Assembly (NCBI RefSeq): GCF_028682175.1
Contig: NZ_JANHKS010000018.1
Coordinates: 42,167 to 106,166, forward strand
Origin: Pseudomonas putida
GTDB lineage: Bacteria > Pseudomonadota > Gammaproteobacteria > Pseudomonadales > Pseudomonadaceae
Reading direction: 5' to 3'
DNA length: 64,000 bases
The notes beneath the pieces were generated by a model. That model worked only from the letters and a program-made list of their open reading frames with translations, made no database searches and was not told the origin of the DNA. This document shows positions 17,513 to 27,281 of this stretch, piece by piece (the stretch's first letter is position 1; each line of letters starts with the position of its first letter). The position numbers and the translations under genes were made by a program.

Positions 17513-17540
17513 AGGTGTGGGTGTGCCCGGGATTTCGGGG

Positions 17541-18521
17541 TCATACGCGAATCCTCGGGTCGAGCCAGGCTTGCAGCAGGTCCATGCTCACGTTGACCGC
17601 GACCACCAGCATCGAAGACAGCAACAGGATCCCCAGCAGCAGGTTGTAATCCCGGGACAGCACCGCATCGAGGGTCAGGCGGCCAAGGCCGGGCCAGCCG
17701 AACAGGGTTTCGGTGACCGCCGCACCGCCCAGCAGCGCCGCGAAATGCAGGCCCGCCAGGGTGGTGACGGGCAGCAGGGCGTTGCGCAGCACGTGCCGGA
17801 TCGCCACCCGCGCAGGGTGCAGCCCCTTGGCCTTCGCCGTGCGCACGAAGTCCAGCCGCTGCACTTCCAGCATCGAGGCGCGGGTCAGTCGGGCATACAG
17901 GGCGATGTAGAACGACGACAGGGTCAGCACCGGCAGGACCACGTGCTTTACGCGATCCAGCAACCAGTCCGCTCCGGAAAGGTCCAGTCCGAGGGTGGCG
18001 ATGCCGTCGCTGGGCAGCCAGCCCAGGGTCACCGAAAACAGCACCACCGCCATCAGGCCGATCCAGAAACCGGGCGTCGAATACAGCACCAGCACCGCCA
18101 GCGACAGTGCCCGGTCAGGCCAGCGCCCGACCTTGCTGGCCATGACGGCGCCCGCAGCGATCCCGACCACCAACGCCAGCACCAGCGAACTGACCATCAG
18201 CAGCAGGGTGTTGGGCAGGCGGTCGAGAATCAGCTGGATGACCGGCACGTTGAAGCGCGGCGACAGGCCCAGGTCGAAATGCGCCAGATGGCTGAGGTAA
18301 GCCAGCAACTGCTCGCCCAGGCTCAGGTCCAGACCGAAATGGCTGCGCCACTGCGCCAGGGTCGCGACGGTTGCGCCGCCGGACTCACTGGCCAGCACAT
18401 CCACCGCGTCGCCTGGAATCAGCCGCAGCAACAGGAAGTTCAGCAGCACGATGCCCAGCACGGTCGGCAGCGCCTGCCACAAGGTGCGCCGGGTCAGGCG
18501 AAGCAGGCGGCGGTCAGCCAT
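17541..18521 (-). CDS. ABC importer permease, DppB type
   Basis: 326 residues from the ATG at 18521, which overlaps the end of the binding-protein gene by 8 bp. DppB-like: N-terminal TM1 (TLWQALPTVLGIVLLNFLLL), a large periplasmic loop with HFGLDLSLGEQLLAYLSHL, five further membrane segments, and the EAA loop YARLTRASMLEVQRLDFVRTAKAKG (in segments) near 215. It forms the heterodimeric channel with the DppC-type permease encoded downstream. Confidence 0.93.
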   Translation of the reverse strand: MADRRLLRLTRRTLWQALPTVLGIVLLNFLLLRLIPGDAVDVLASESGGATVATLAQWRSHFGLDLSLGEQLLAYLSHLAHFDLGLSPRFNVPVIQLILDRLPNTLLLMVSSLVLALVVGIAAGAVMASKVGRWPDRALSLAVLVLYSTPGFWIGLMAVVLFSVTLGWLPSDGIATLGLDLSGADWLLDRVKHVVLPVLTLSSFYIALYARLTRASMLEVQRLDFVRTAKAKGLHPARVAIRHVLRNALLPVTTLAGLHFAALLGGAAVTETLFGWPGLGRLTLDAVLSRDYNLLLGILLLSSMLVVAVNVSMDLLQAWLDPRIRV

Positions 18522-20142
18522 GGGCAACCGCCTCGCCGGTGATACTGACGGCCGCCAGGCTACCGTCCAGCCCGTTGCCGTCCGCCTCGAACCCCGACAC
18601 CCGCGCATTGAACACGGTCACCTGTTGCTGCATGACCAGCGTGATGCTCGGCAACTCCTCGATGACGATCTTCTGGAACGCTTTGAACAGCTCGCCGCGC
18701 CTGGTTTCATCCGTTTCCACGGCAGCGCTTTCCAGCAGGCGGTCGACTTCCGGGTTGTTGTAATGGGTGCCATTGGTAAACGGCACGCCCTTGCGAAAGT
18801 TCTTCGACCAGAACAGGCGCTGCACACCGACGGTGGGGTCAAAGGTGGTGCCCATGCCGACCACGGCAAAGTCGAAATCGCGATCGGTGTAGACGCGCTT
18901 GATGTAGGTCGGGAAATCTTGGGCGCGCAGTTGCACGTCGATGCCGACCCTGGCCAGCGCCGAGCGGATGTAGGTCGCAGTACGGGCGTAGCTGTCGCCG
19001 TAGGGCAGCGGGTCAAGGGTCAGGCTGAAACGCGAAGTGCCTTTCTTGGGCAGCCCGGCCTGATCGAGCAGGGCATTGGCCTTGGCGATGTCGAAAGGAT
19101 AGGGATCGGGCCCATCGTAGTGATACTGAGCAAAGCTCTTCGGGATGGGCGAGACGCTGACATCGGCGTAGCCGTAGTACACCACCTTCCTGATCACTTC
19201 GCGGTCGATGGCGTGGGCAATCGCCTGGCGCACCTCGTGGCGGGCCAGCAGCGGGTTGTCCAGATTGAACTCCAGCATGGTCGGCGTGATGCTGTAGGCG
19301 TAGCCGCGGGTGGTGAACTTGAGCTTGCCGTTGGCCGTGATTCGCGCCAGATCGCTCAGCGGCACAGGGCTCTGGCCACCCGCGTCGAGGCTGCCGTTCT
19401 CGAACGCTGCCAGGCGCGCTGCCGAATCGGGGATCACCTTGAGGAACAGCGTATCGACCCCCGGGTAGCCGGCGTTCCAGTAATCGGGGTTGCGTTCGTA
19501 CTCGATGAAACTGCCGCGCTGCCATTGCTTGAACCGGTACGGCCCGGTGCCGACCGGCGCGTTGTTGTGCGGATTGCTCAGCGGGTCGCCGCTGGCATAG
19601 AGGTGCTTGGGCAGGATCGGCGTTTCACCGGCGGCAAAGGCACGGATCAGATACGGCGCAGGTTTGCTCAGGCGCACGATGGCGGTGTGGGCGTCCGGTG
19701 TCTCGACGCTGGCCAGGTTGGCAAAGGTGCCGCCGCCCCGTGGGTGGAAGCGCTTGATAAGGTCCAGGGAGAACGCCACGTCTTCGGAGGTGAACGGCTG
19801 GCCGTCGTGCCATTTCACGCCCTGGCGCAGGGTAAAGCGATAGCTGAGGCCGTCCGCCGCCGCTTCCCACGCAGTGGCCAGCGCAGGTTGCGGCGCGAGG
19901 TTTTCGTCATACCCCAGCAGGCCTTCGAGCACCTTGCTGCTGGCGGTGATCGTGGTGCCAGCGGTGGTGTTGAACGAGCTGAGGGACGGCGGCTCCGGGT
20001 TGACCAACAGGTTGAAGATGCGCCGCCCGGTGATCGCCTGCTCGGTGGCCGCAGCCAGGGCAGTGGGCAGAAACGGCACGCTGGCGCCCAGCAAGGGCAG
20101 GGCGGACAGACCTTTGATGAACTGACGACGGGAAAAGGGCAT
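18514..20142 (-). CDS. Family 5 ABC substrate-binding protein with Tat signal
   Basis: 542 residues, the size of DppA/OppA/NikA-type proteins. The N terminus MPFSRRQFIKGLSALPLLGA has a twin-arginine motif (SRRQFIK), so export as a folded protein is predicted. The family 5 signature region is represented by ATAWEAAADGLSYRFTLRQG-VKWHDGQPF near residues 87-110. Specificity is not deducible: family 5 members bind peptides, nickel, glutathione or other ligands. It sits 24 bp after an LLM monooxygenase gene and before its two permeases, which suggests import of an organosulfur substrate. Confidence 0.93.
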   Translation of the reverse strand: MPFSRRQFIKGLSALPLLGASVPFLPTALAAATEQAITGRRIFNLLVNPEPPSLSSFNTTAGTTITASSKVLEGLLGYDENLAPQPALATAWEAAADGLSYRFTLRQGVKWHDGQPFTSEDVAFSLDLIKRFHPRGGGTFANLASVETPDAHTAIVRLSKPAPYLIRAFAAGETPILPKHLYASGDPLSNPHNNAPVGTGPYRFKQWQRGSFIEYERNPDYWNAGYPGVDTLFLKVIPDSAARLAAFENGSLDAGGQSPVPLSDLARITANGKLKFTTRGYAYSITPTMLEFNLDNPLLARHEVRQAIAHAIDREVIRKVVYYGYADVSVSPIPKSFAQYHYDGPDPYPFDIAKANALLDQAGLPKKGTSRFSLTLDPLPYGDSYARTATYIRSALARVGIDVQLRAQDFPTYIKRVYTDRDFDFAVVGMGTTFDPTVGVQRLFWSKNFRKGVPFTNGTHYNNPEVDRLLESAAVETDETRRGELFKAFQKIVIEELPSITLVMQQQVTVFNARVSGFEADGNGLDGSLAAVSITGEAVAHG

Positions 20143-20166
20143 TGACGGGATATCCTGATAAAGGTG

Positions 20167-21306
20167 TCAGAGGCGCAGGCCGGCCTGGTGCAGCAGCGGC
20201 AAGACGCGCTCGCCAAACTGCTCAAGGTCCGGAACGAAGTCGAAGAAGCTCAGTTGAATGCCGTCGATGCCGGCCTGCTTGAGGCGCAGGATGTCGCGCA
20301 CCACGGTTTCCGGGCTGCCCACCAGCTGGATGTTGCCGCCAACGTAGCGCTGATCGGCCTTGTGCCCGCGCCAGGCGTGGGCATCGCTGGCTTCGCGGAC
20401 ATGCCCTTCAAGGGCGCCGGGATCGCCCGCAGCAGTGATCGCGGCATGGTGCTCCCAGGCTTCTGCGTCGCTGTCGCGGCAGATCACCAAAGGGTTGATC
20501 AGGGTGCGGATCTGCCGGCCATGGTGCGCCGCGGCGGCCTTGATGCGTTTCAGGTGCTCGGGCAGTTTGGCCAGCGCGTCTTCGATCTCGGCACTGCCGG
20601 GGCTGGTGGTGAAGACGATGTCCGAATGCCGGGCGGCGAAATCGATGCCGGCGCTGGAGCCGGTGGCGTTGACCAGCACCGGGCGGCCGAAGCGGGGTTT
20701 GACGCTGCTGTAGGCTTCCTGGAGGCGGTAATAGTCGCCGTTGAAATCGACGTTCTCGTTGCTGGCCCACAACTGCTGGACCACGCGAATGAATTCATCC
20801 GCCTGCTGGTAGCGCTGGTCGTGTTCGATAGGCTCATGGCCGAAGCGGCGGTGCTCGCGATGGCGGTGCCCGGTCACCAGGTTAAGGCCCCAGCGGCCGT
20901 TGCTGATGTGGTCCAGGGTGGCGCCGAACTTGGCCAGGTGCAGCGGGTGCCAGGGGCCGTACAGCACGTGGAGGGTCGAGATCAGCAGGATGCGCTCGGT
21001 GACCGACGCCAGCGCCGCCTGGGTGATGAAGGCGTCCAGTGACTTGTCGTGATAGCCGATCTCGCCGCCATAACCGCCTTTGCCCAGCCACTCCGCCAGC
21101 GCGAACACCAGATCGAAGCCAAGGGCTTCGGCGCGCAGGGTCAGCTGCTTGTTGTAGTCGAAGGTCCAGTCCGTACCCCGTGGCAACGCCGAAGGACTCC
21201 AGCCGCCCGATTGCACAGGCAGGAACAAACCCAGCATCAGGGGCTGGGCAAACGCGCGGGATAACGGACTGTCGGGATAATCGAGAGGCGAAGGCAATAA
21301 GGACAA
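20167..21306 (-). CDS. LLM-class flavin-dependent monooxygenase (SsuD/SfnG-like)
   Basis: About 379 residues. The start is uncertain: TTG at 21306 has GGAG 8 nt upstream; a GTG three codons earlier abuts that purine run; the first ATG (21237) has no ribosome site. Luciferase-like barrel with MLGLFLPVQSGGWSPS, TDWTFDYNKQLTLRAEALGFD (in segments), LHVLYGPWHPLHLAKFGATLDHIS and NGRWGLNLVTGHRHRE. This matches the SsuD/SfnG group that desulfonates alkanesulfonates or oxidises dimethylsulfone with FMNH2. It is the first gene of the leftward operon, behind the sigma-54 promoter at 21345-21361, consistent with SfnR-type control under sulfate limitation. Confidence 0.88.
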   Translation of the reverse strand: MSLLPSPLDYPDSPLSRAFAQPLMLGLFLPVQSGGWSPSALPRGTDWTFDYNKQLTLRAEALGFDLVFALAEWLGKGGYGGEIGYHDKSLDAFITQAALASVTERILLISTLHVLYGPWHPLHLAKFGATLDHISNGRWGLNLVTGHRHREHRRFGHEPIEHDQRYQQADEFIRVVQQLWASNENVDFNGDYYRLQEAYSSVKPRFGRPVLVNATGSSAGIDFAARHSDIVFTTSPGSAEIEDALAKLPEHLKRIKAAAAHHGRQIRTLINPLVICRDSDAEAWEHHAAITAAGDPGALEGHVREASDAHAWRGHKADQRYVGGNIQLVGSPETVVRDILRLKQAGIDGIQLSFFDFVPDLEQFGERVLPLLHQAGLRL

Positions 21307-21344
21307 GAGAAACACTCCGGCGTTGAATGTCGTGGGAGTGTTGT

Positions 21345-21361
21345 TGCAAAGGGTGTGCCGT
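21345..21361 (-). promoter_or_regulatory. Sigma-54 promoter of the leftward organosulfur operon
   Basis: Minus strand ACGGCACACCCTTTGCA. It has GG and GC exactly 10 nt apart with CAC and TTGCA matching the consensus TGGCACG-N4-TTGCA. Expected transcription start about 21334, roughly 28 bp before the TTG start. A sigma-54 activator is not encoded in the window. Confidence 0.7.
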
Positions 21362-21507
21362 TAGTTGGTTTTAGTTGGGGTGTGTTGAAAATAAGCGAGG
21401 GCGTGCGGCCAAGACAGAAAGTTTGCCGTATTTTGGCTGCGCAAGTTTGGGAAGTTGTGTTTATCAAGTGTTGCTGGAGCAACAGTTAGAGGGCGGGGTA
21501 TTCAAGA

Positions 21508-21606
21508 TCGCCCCCGCCGGCAAGCCGTGCTGCTACGGGATCGCATAGCTTGCGCGCTCTCAAGGGTGCTGATGTCCGTAGCAGCACGGCTTGCCGGCGG
21601 GAGCGG
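21508..21606. repeat. Two opposed REP halves, class a
   Basis: GCAAGCCGTGCTGCTACGG ending at 21539 and CGTAGCAGCACGGCTTGCCG starting at 21577. They stand tail to tail in the divergent promoter region between the two sulfur-type operons. Confidence 0.88.
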
Positions 21607-21671
21607 TCTGGAGGATGGGCACCATTTTGAAACCGGGAATAACTTTAGTTTAAAACGTTATAGCTTGTTAT

Positions 21672-21700
21672 TTGACGATTCCCTCTGCCGCTCTTTATTG
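21672..21700 (+). promoter_or_regulatory. Possible sigma-70 promoter of the rightward operon
   Basis: TTGACG at 21672-21677, 17-bp spacer, TTATTG at 21695-21700. The -10 is weak. About 84 bp before the aldo/keto reductase start. The remainder of the 21307-21783 gap holds the sigma-54 site and REP halves. Confidence 0.3.
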
Positions 21701-21783
21701 TCGGCGCACATTTTAGTCGGGCCGTACTTCAAACGTCGGCCATTCTTGTTTCTGTTGCCTTGAAATTAATTGCGGGAGTTGCC

Positions 21784-22806
21784 ATGAGTGCTATCGAGTA
21801 CCGTTCATTGGGCCGTCACGGAATAAAAGTGTCGCCGTTGACATTGGGCACCATGATGTTCGGTGGCCAGACCGACGAGAACGTCGCGCGGCGCATCACC
21901 GACAAGGCCTTCGAACAGGGCGTCAACTTCATCGACACCGCCAACGGCTACAACGCCGGTGCATCCGAAGAAGTGGTCGGCCGTCTTATCGCCCAGCGCC
22001 GCCAGCAGTGGGTCCTGGCGACCAAGTTCGTCAACCCGGACCCGAGTGGTGCCGGGCCGAACAACCGCGGGGCTTCGCGCAACAACGTGATTCAGTCGGT
22101 GGACGCCAGCCTCAAGCGCCTGAACACCGACTACATCGACCTGTTCTACCTGCACCGCGAAGACCCGCAGACCCCGGTCGAGGAAACCGTGCGTGCGCTG
22201 TCCGACCTGATTCGCGCCGGCAAGATCCGCAGCTATGGCCTGTCCAATCACCGGGGCTGGAAGCTCGCCGAGTTCAGCCGCGCCGCCGACTTGCTGGGCG
22301 TGGAGCGTCCGGCGGCCAGCCAACCGTTGTACAACTTGGCCAACCGGCAGATCGAGGTCGAGCACCTGCCTGCCGCCGATTACTACGGCATCGGCGTGGT
22401 GTCCTACAGCCCGTTGGCGCGAGGCGTATTGACCGGCAAGTACGTGCCCGACCAGCCTGCGCCACAGGACACCCGCGCCGGGCGCAACGATCCACGCCTG
22501 CAACAGACTGAATGGCGCCCGGAGTCGCTCAACCTTGCGCAGCGCGTCAAGGACCATGCCCGGCAGCGTGGCATCAGCAGCGGCCAGTTCGCCCTGGCCT
22601 GGGTGCTGAACAACCGGCTGATCACTTCCGCCATTGCCGGCCCGCGCACCGAAGCGCAATGGGACGACTATCTGCCCGCGCTGGAATACCGCTTCACCGC
22701 CGAGGACGAAGCCTTCATCGATGATCTGGTGGTCACCGGGCATTCCTCGACGCCCGGCTACAACGATCCGAGCCACCCATTCTTCGGCCGCCAGTCGCGG
22801 GTCTGA
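21784..22806 (+). CDS. Aldo/keto reductase
   Basis: 340 residues from the ATG with GGGAG 6 nt upstream. TIM-barrel AKR with the catalytic Asp-Tyr-Lys-His set: DTANGYNAGASEE near residue 50 (Asp and Tyr), LATKFVNP (Lys) and DLFYLHREDP (His). SYGLSNHRGWKLAEFSRAADLL and the NADPH-binding C-terminal segment NRLITSAIAGPRTEAQWDD follow. It heads the rightward operon that encodes an Ssu/Tau-type importer. Probable role: reduction of an aldehyde released after monooxygenase cleavage of the imported compound; this is inferred from context only. Confidence 0.92.
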   Translation: MSAIEYRSLGRHGIKVSPLTLGTMMFGGQTDENVARRITDKAFEQGVNFIDTANGYNAGASEEVVGRLIAQRRQQWVLATKFVNPDPSGAGPNNRGASRNNVIQSVDASLKRLNTDYIDLFYLHREDPQTPVEETVRALSDLIRAGKIRSYGLSNHRGWKLAEFSRAADLLGVERPAASQPLYNLANRQIEVEHLPAADYYGIGVVSYSPLARGVLTGKYVPDQPAPQDTRAGRNDPRLQQTEWRPESLNLAQRVKDHARQRGISSGQFALAWVLNNRLITSAIAGPRTEAQWDDYLPALEYRFTAEDEAFIDDLVVTGHSSTPGYNDPSHPFFGRQSRV

Positions 22807-22854
22807 CCTGCGCCCGGACGTTCTCCGGCTGCCACTCATTCAGGAAGCTTCAAC

Positions 22855-23901
22855 ATGCAAGAACACAACAGCCGCAGGACGTTCATCAAGCAAGTCGCGC
22901 TGCTGGGCGCGGCGGGGGCGGCAGGGTTGCTGCTGCCGGGCTGCGACAAGTCCGAGAAGACCGCAAGCGCTGCGCCGGCCATCATCAAGAAGCGCTCCGA
23001 TCAGGTGGTCAGCTTCAAATACCCGGACAACCCCTCGTTCGACCTGGTCTACCTGGCCGACTCGCTGGGTTACTTCGAAGGCACCCGCACCCGTCCCAAC
23101 TACATTGGCAAGATTGCCGCGCCGCAGATCATCCCGCTGGTCGGCACCGGCGAGATCGATTTCGGGTCGCGCATGGTGCCTTTGGTGATTTCGGCGATTG
23201 CCAGCGGCCTGGACCTCAAGGTGGTCGCCGCAGGCGGCAAGACCCTGCAGGAAGCGCCGCACATGAAGTACTTCGTGCGCGCCGATTCGGGGATCTTCAC
23301 GCCCAAGGACATGGAAGGCAAAACCGTGGGCTTCAACAGCTTCGGTGCCTGCGCCGAGTTCGTGACCAAGAAGTACCTGCGCGAGCATCAGGTGGACGTC
23401 GACAAGATCAACTGGGTGGTGGTGCCGGACAACCAGGGCGAGCAGACGCTGGTCACGCGCAACATCGACATCGCGATCATCCATCCGCCGGCCTCCGGTG
23501 GCGCCGAACACAACCCCGAACTGCGCAAGCTGTGGAGTGACTACGACCTGGACAAGGGCCTGGGCGGCATGGCGCCGTACAGCGGCTACGGCAAGTTCAT
23601 CCGGGAAAACCCCGAAGCCACCGAGGATTTCGTCAGCGCCATCGCCAAGGCCGCGAACTGGGTCAACGCCAACCCCGACGAGGCGCGCAAGATCGTGTCC
23701 CAGCGCATCGGTACACCGCTGGAACTGGTGGAACGCTACGCCTACATCGACGACCTGGTCGTCACCGAGCCACCGATTCAGTACTACATCGACATCCTGC
23801 AGAACGAGAAAAAGATCAAGCCCGGCGCGGTGGCAGTGAAGGATGTGTACACCAACCAGTTCAATGTGTTGGCCAAGGCAGGCAACACTCAGTCCTCGTA
23901 G
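22855..23901 (+). CDS. Ssu/Tau-type ABC substrate-binding lipoprotein, Tat-exported
   Basis: 348 residues. The N terminus carries both a twin-arginine motif (SRRTFIK, residues 6-12) and a lipobox LLLPGC with Cys30, predicting a Tat-exported lipoprotein. The body belongs to the NMT1/SsuA-like binding family: FDLVYLADSLGYFEGTRT, GKTVGFNSFGACAEF, VVPDNQGEQTLVTRNIDIAII. Ligands in this family include sulfonates, nitrate, taurine and thiamine precursors; here unknown. The TAG stop is supplied by the first bases of a REP element. Its ATPase and permease follow after that REP pair. Confidence 0.92.
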   Translation: MQEHNSRRTFIKQVALLGAAGAAGLLLPGCDKSEKTASAAPAIIKKRSDQVVSFKYPDNPSFDLVYLADSLGYFEGTRTRPNYIGKIAAPQIIPLVGTGEIDFGSRMVPLVISAIASGLDLKVVAAGGKTLQEAPHMKYFVRADSGIFTPKDMEGKTVGFNSFGACAEFVTKKYLREHQVDVDKINWVVVPDNQGEQTLVTRNIDIAIIHPPASGGAEHNPELRKLWSDYDLDKGLGGMAPYSGYGKFIRENPEATEDFVSAIAKAANWVNANPDEARKIVSQRIGTPLELVERYAYIDDLVVTEPPIQYYIDILQNEKKIKPGAVAVKDVYTNQFNVLAKAGNTQSS

Positions 23902-23988
23902 CCGCGCGGCTTGCCGGCGGGAGCGGTGTGTCAGGCGCGTCATCTTTACCTGACCCACCACGCCCGCCGGCAAGCCGTGCTGCTACGG
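23897..23988. repeat. REP pair overlapping the stop codon of the binding-protein gene
   Basis: CGTAGCCGCGCGGCTTGCCG and inverted GCAAGCCGTGCTGCTACG. The TAG at 23899-23901 is both REP head and stop codon. The head is a diverged variant (CCGCGCGG). Confidence 0.9.
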
Positions 23989-24043
23989 GACGGGTGGAAC
24001 GCCGATGGGGCGTCATACATTCAATGATTAATCTGGATACGCA

Positions 24044-24919
<876 letters not shown>

Positions 24920-24921
24920 GC

Positions 24922-25701
24922 ATGAGCATCAAGAGAACCTTGCGCCGGACGGCGGACAGCTCCATCGGCATCCTGATCTTTCTCGCGCTGTGGGAGGCCT
25001 TGCCGCGCCTCGGCGTGGTCAATCCCGGGTACCTGAGCCCGCCCTCCGAAGTGCTCGCGGCGATCTTCGACATGGCGGGCAACGGCGCGCTCATCAAGCA
25101 CCTGCAGGCCAGCCTGGTGCGCTCGTTGGCGGGCCTTGTGCTGGCGATCGTCACCGGTATCACGCTGGGCCTGCTGATGGGCTGGTTTGCGCGCCTTGAG
25201 CGCATCCTCGACCCGCTGTTGCAGTTCTTCCGCCAGACCTCGGCGCTGGCACTGTTCCCGGTATTCATCTTGTTTCTGGGGATCGGCGAGCTGTCCAAGG
25301 TGGCGATCATCTTCTGGGCGTCGTTCTGGCCGATCCTGCTCAGTACCATCACCGGGGTGAAACAGGTGGACAGTCTGCTGATCAACTCGGCGCTGTCGAT
25401 GGGTGCCAACCGGCGGTTCCTGTTCCTGAAGATCGTGTTGCCGTCGGCGGCGCCGTCGATTTTCACCGGGGTGCGGCTGGCCGGTGCGTATTGCATCACG
25501 GCCCTGGTGGCCGCCGAAATGATCGGTGCCCATTCGGGGCTGGGCTTCCTGACGCTCAATTCCCAAGAAGTGTTCCAGATCCCGAGCATGTACGCCGGAA
25601 TCCTGCTGCTGGCGGTGGTAGGCCTGCTGCTGAATTTCCTGCTGGCCTTGCTGGAGCGGCGGTTTACCCGCTGGCGGCGCGGCATGAAACATGCCGGTTA
25701 A
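24922..25701 (+). CDS. Ssu/Tau-type ABC transporter permease
   Basis: 259 residues with about six membrane segments. It shows the family EAA loop with FFRQTSALALFPVFILFLGIGELSK (in segments), VKQVDSLLINSALSMGANRRFLFLKIVLPSA and LAGAYCITALVAAEMIGA. Typical SsuC/TauC/NrtB permease. The stop overlaps the next gene by 11 bp if that gene starts at 25691, or lies 13 bp upstream of its alternative TTG start. Confidence 0.94.
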   Translation: MSIKRTLRRTADSSIGILIFLALWEALPRLGVVNPGYLSPPSEVLAAIFDMAGNGALIKHLQASLVRSLAGLVLAIVTGITLGLLMGWFARLERILDPLLQFFRQTSALALFPVFILFLGIGELSKVAIIFWASFWPILLSTITGVKQVDSLLINSALSMGANRRFLFLKIVLPSAAPSIFTGVRLAGAYCITALVAAEMIGAHSGLGFLTLNSQEVFQIPSMYAGILLLAVVGLLLNFLLALLERRFTRWRRGMKHAG

Positions 25702-26557
25702 CACGGAGCGAGCCTTGAGTGGCGGCTGGATCAGTTACAGCCTCGCTGTGCTGATCGGTGGCGCGGCGGTGTGCGCGGTGTGGCTGCTGCCGCTGCTCGA
25801 TGCGGCTGAACAGGCACCCGGGCCGCTGCTGGAAAGGGCAAAAGAGCAGCATGTGCTGCGCATTGGTGTGCGCAGCTACCCAAGGCCTACCTACAGCACC
25901 GAAGCGTTGGTGTCCGAGCCAGACGAGATGGACAGCGAACTGGCTCAGGCACTGGGGCGTTATCTGGGCCTGGAGGTGCAACTGGCGGCGATTCCTTCCC
26001 AGGACCTTGCAGGCTTTTTGAACAGCGGAAAAGTCGATGCGGTGATCGCCGGCAGCGCCGACGTCGCCGGCCTTGAGAAACAGCGTGCGTCGTTGCGTGC
26101 GGTGCCCGATGCCTTCGAGCACGGCGCACTGGTGAGTCTGCGCAATGCGCCGCAGTCTTCAATCGCAGGGCAGAGTGTCTGCGCGGCCTTTGGCAGTCCT
26201 TGGATCGACGCCTTGCACAAACAACACGCGCAAGTGCGGACCTACGCCTCCGGCATCCGCGCCGCGACGGCATTTCTGTCAGGAGATTGTGCGTTCCTGG
26301 CCGATGAACGAACGGTGCTGACCAGCCTTTTGCAGACCCCGGACTGGCGCTTCTATCGCTTGCTGCCGCAGACCCTTGAGGCCAGCAGCGACGCCCGTGT
26401 GTACCTCGCGCAAGCGGACTCGAAAAGCCTGCGCCTGCTACAAGCGGGCCTGCGCCACTGGCAGTCCGAAGGCGGGCAGGCGAGGGCATGGGACCTGCGC
26501 AGCAATGCGTATCTGGTGGACAGCATGAAGATCAGCGACGGACTGGTCTGCCACTGA
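25691..26557 (+). CDS. Membrane-anchored family 3-like solute-binding protein
   Basis: 288 residues from the ATG at 25691, or 280 from TTG at 25715, which has a GGAG 7 nt upstream and may be the true start. A single N-terminal hydrophobic segment (about residues 14-35, ISYSLAVLIGGAAVCAVWLL) without a clear cleavage site suggests an anchored periplasmic domain. The rest resembles family 3 binding proteins: LRIGVRSYPRP, MDSELAQALGRYLGLEVQ, LNSGKVDAVIAG, SVCAAFGS, VYLAQADSK. It has no ATPase or permease of its own family. Translational overlap with the Ssu-type permease suggests an accessory or competing receptor for the same importer. I do not know an orthologue with a defined role. Confidence 0.75.
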   Translation: MPVNTERALSGGWISYSLAVLIGGAAVCAVWLLPLLDAAEQAPGPLLERAKEQHVLRIGVRSYPRPTYSTEALVSEPDEMDSELAQALGRYLGLEVQLAAIPSQDLAGFLNSGKVDAVIAGSADVAGLEKQRASLRAVPDAFEHGALVSLRNAPQSSIAGQSVCAAFGSPWIDALHKQHAQVRTYASGIRAATAFLSGDCAFLADERTVLTSLLQTPDWRFYRLLPQTLEASSDARVYLAQADSKSLRLLQAGLRHWQSEGGQARAWDLRSNAYLVDSMKISDGLVCH

Positions 26558-26572
26558 TCTTCGGTCAGCGGT

Positions 26573-27079
26573 TCAGGCGCGGGTCGGCAACACCCAGTTC
26601 GGCCGGATGAAGTGGCAGGTGTAGCCGTTGGGAATGCGCTCCAGATAATCCTGATGCTCGGGCTCGGCTTCCCAGAACGCGCCGGCCGGGCTGATCTCGG
26701 TGACCACCTTGCCGGGCCAGAGCCCTGAGGCGTCGACGTCTTTCACGGTTTCTTCAGCAATATGCTTTTGCTCGTCGTCGAAGTAGAAAATCGCCGAGCG
26801 ATAGCTCAGGCCGATGTCGTTGCCCTGGCGATTGGCGGTGGACGGGTCGTGGATCTGGAAGAAGAATTCCAGAATCCGGCGATAGCTGATGAGGGCAGGG
26901 TCGAAGACGATCTCGATGGCTTCGGCGTGGGTGCCATGATTGCGGTAGGTGGCGTTCTCGACGTCGCCGCCCGAGTAGCCTACCCGCGTGGACAGCACGC
27001 CCGGATAGCGGCGCAGCAGGTCCTGCATGCCCCAGAAGCAGCCGCCGGCCAGCAGCGCGGTTTGTGTTTGGCTTGTCAT
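26573..27079 (-). CDS. msrA: Peptide methionine-S-sulfoxide reductase A
   Basis: 168 residues. Nucleophile Cys14 in [10 protein letters not shown], then the MsrA core [29 protein letters not shown] (in segments) and [14 protein letters not shown]. Distal Cys in [10 protein letters not shown] near 155 may act as the resolving residue. It repairs Met-S-oxide in proteins using thioredoxin. A short cytoplasmic form without a fused MsrB. Convergent with the solute-binding protein gene (15-bp gap). Confidence 0.96.
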   Translation of the reverse strand: MTSQTQTALLAGGCFWGMQDLLRRYPGVLSTRVGYSGGDVENATYRNHGTHAEAIEIVFDPALISYRRILEFFFQIHDPSTANRQGNDIGLSYRSAIFYFDDEQKHIAEETVKDVDASGLWPGKVVTEISPAGAFWEAEPEHQDYLERIPNGYTCHFIRPNWVLPTRA

Positions 27080-27281
27080 GGTTCAGTCCTTCCAGTCGCT
27101 CGGTGAGCGTGTAGATTTCGATACGTCAGCCAGTGTGCTCGCGGCGCGCTCGCCTGCGCAAGGGTTGAAAGGGGCGAGCGTTCCCCGTAAAAGGCCTCGC
27201 TTGAAAAGCGAACCGGGTGGCCGGGTCCGCTGTCCATCCCACAGCGGGCCATTGGCCTGAACGCCCATCTGAGGAAACATC

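Noticed and set aside
21610..21630. Second sigma-54 promoter for the rightward operon (GGGCACCATTTTGAAA)
   Set aside because: The -12 GC is absent at the required distance; only the left-facing site satisfies the spacing.
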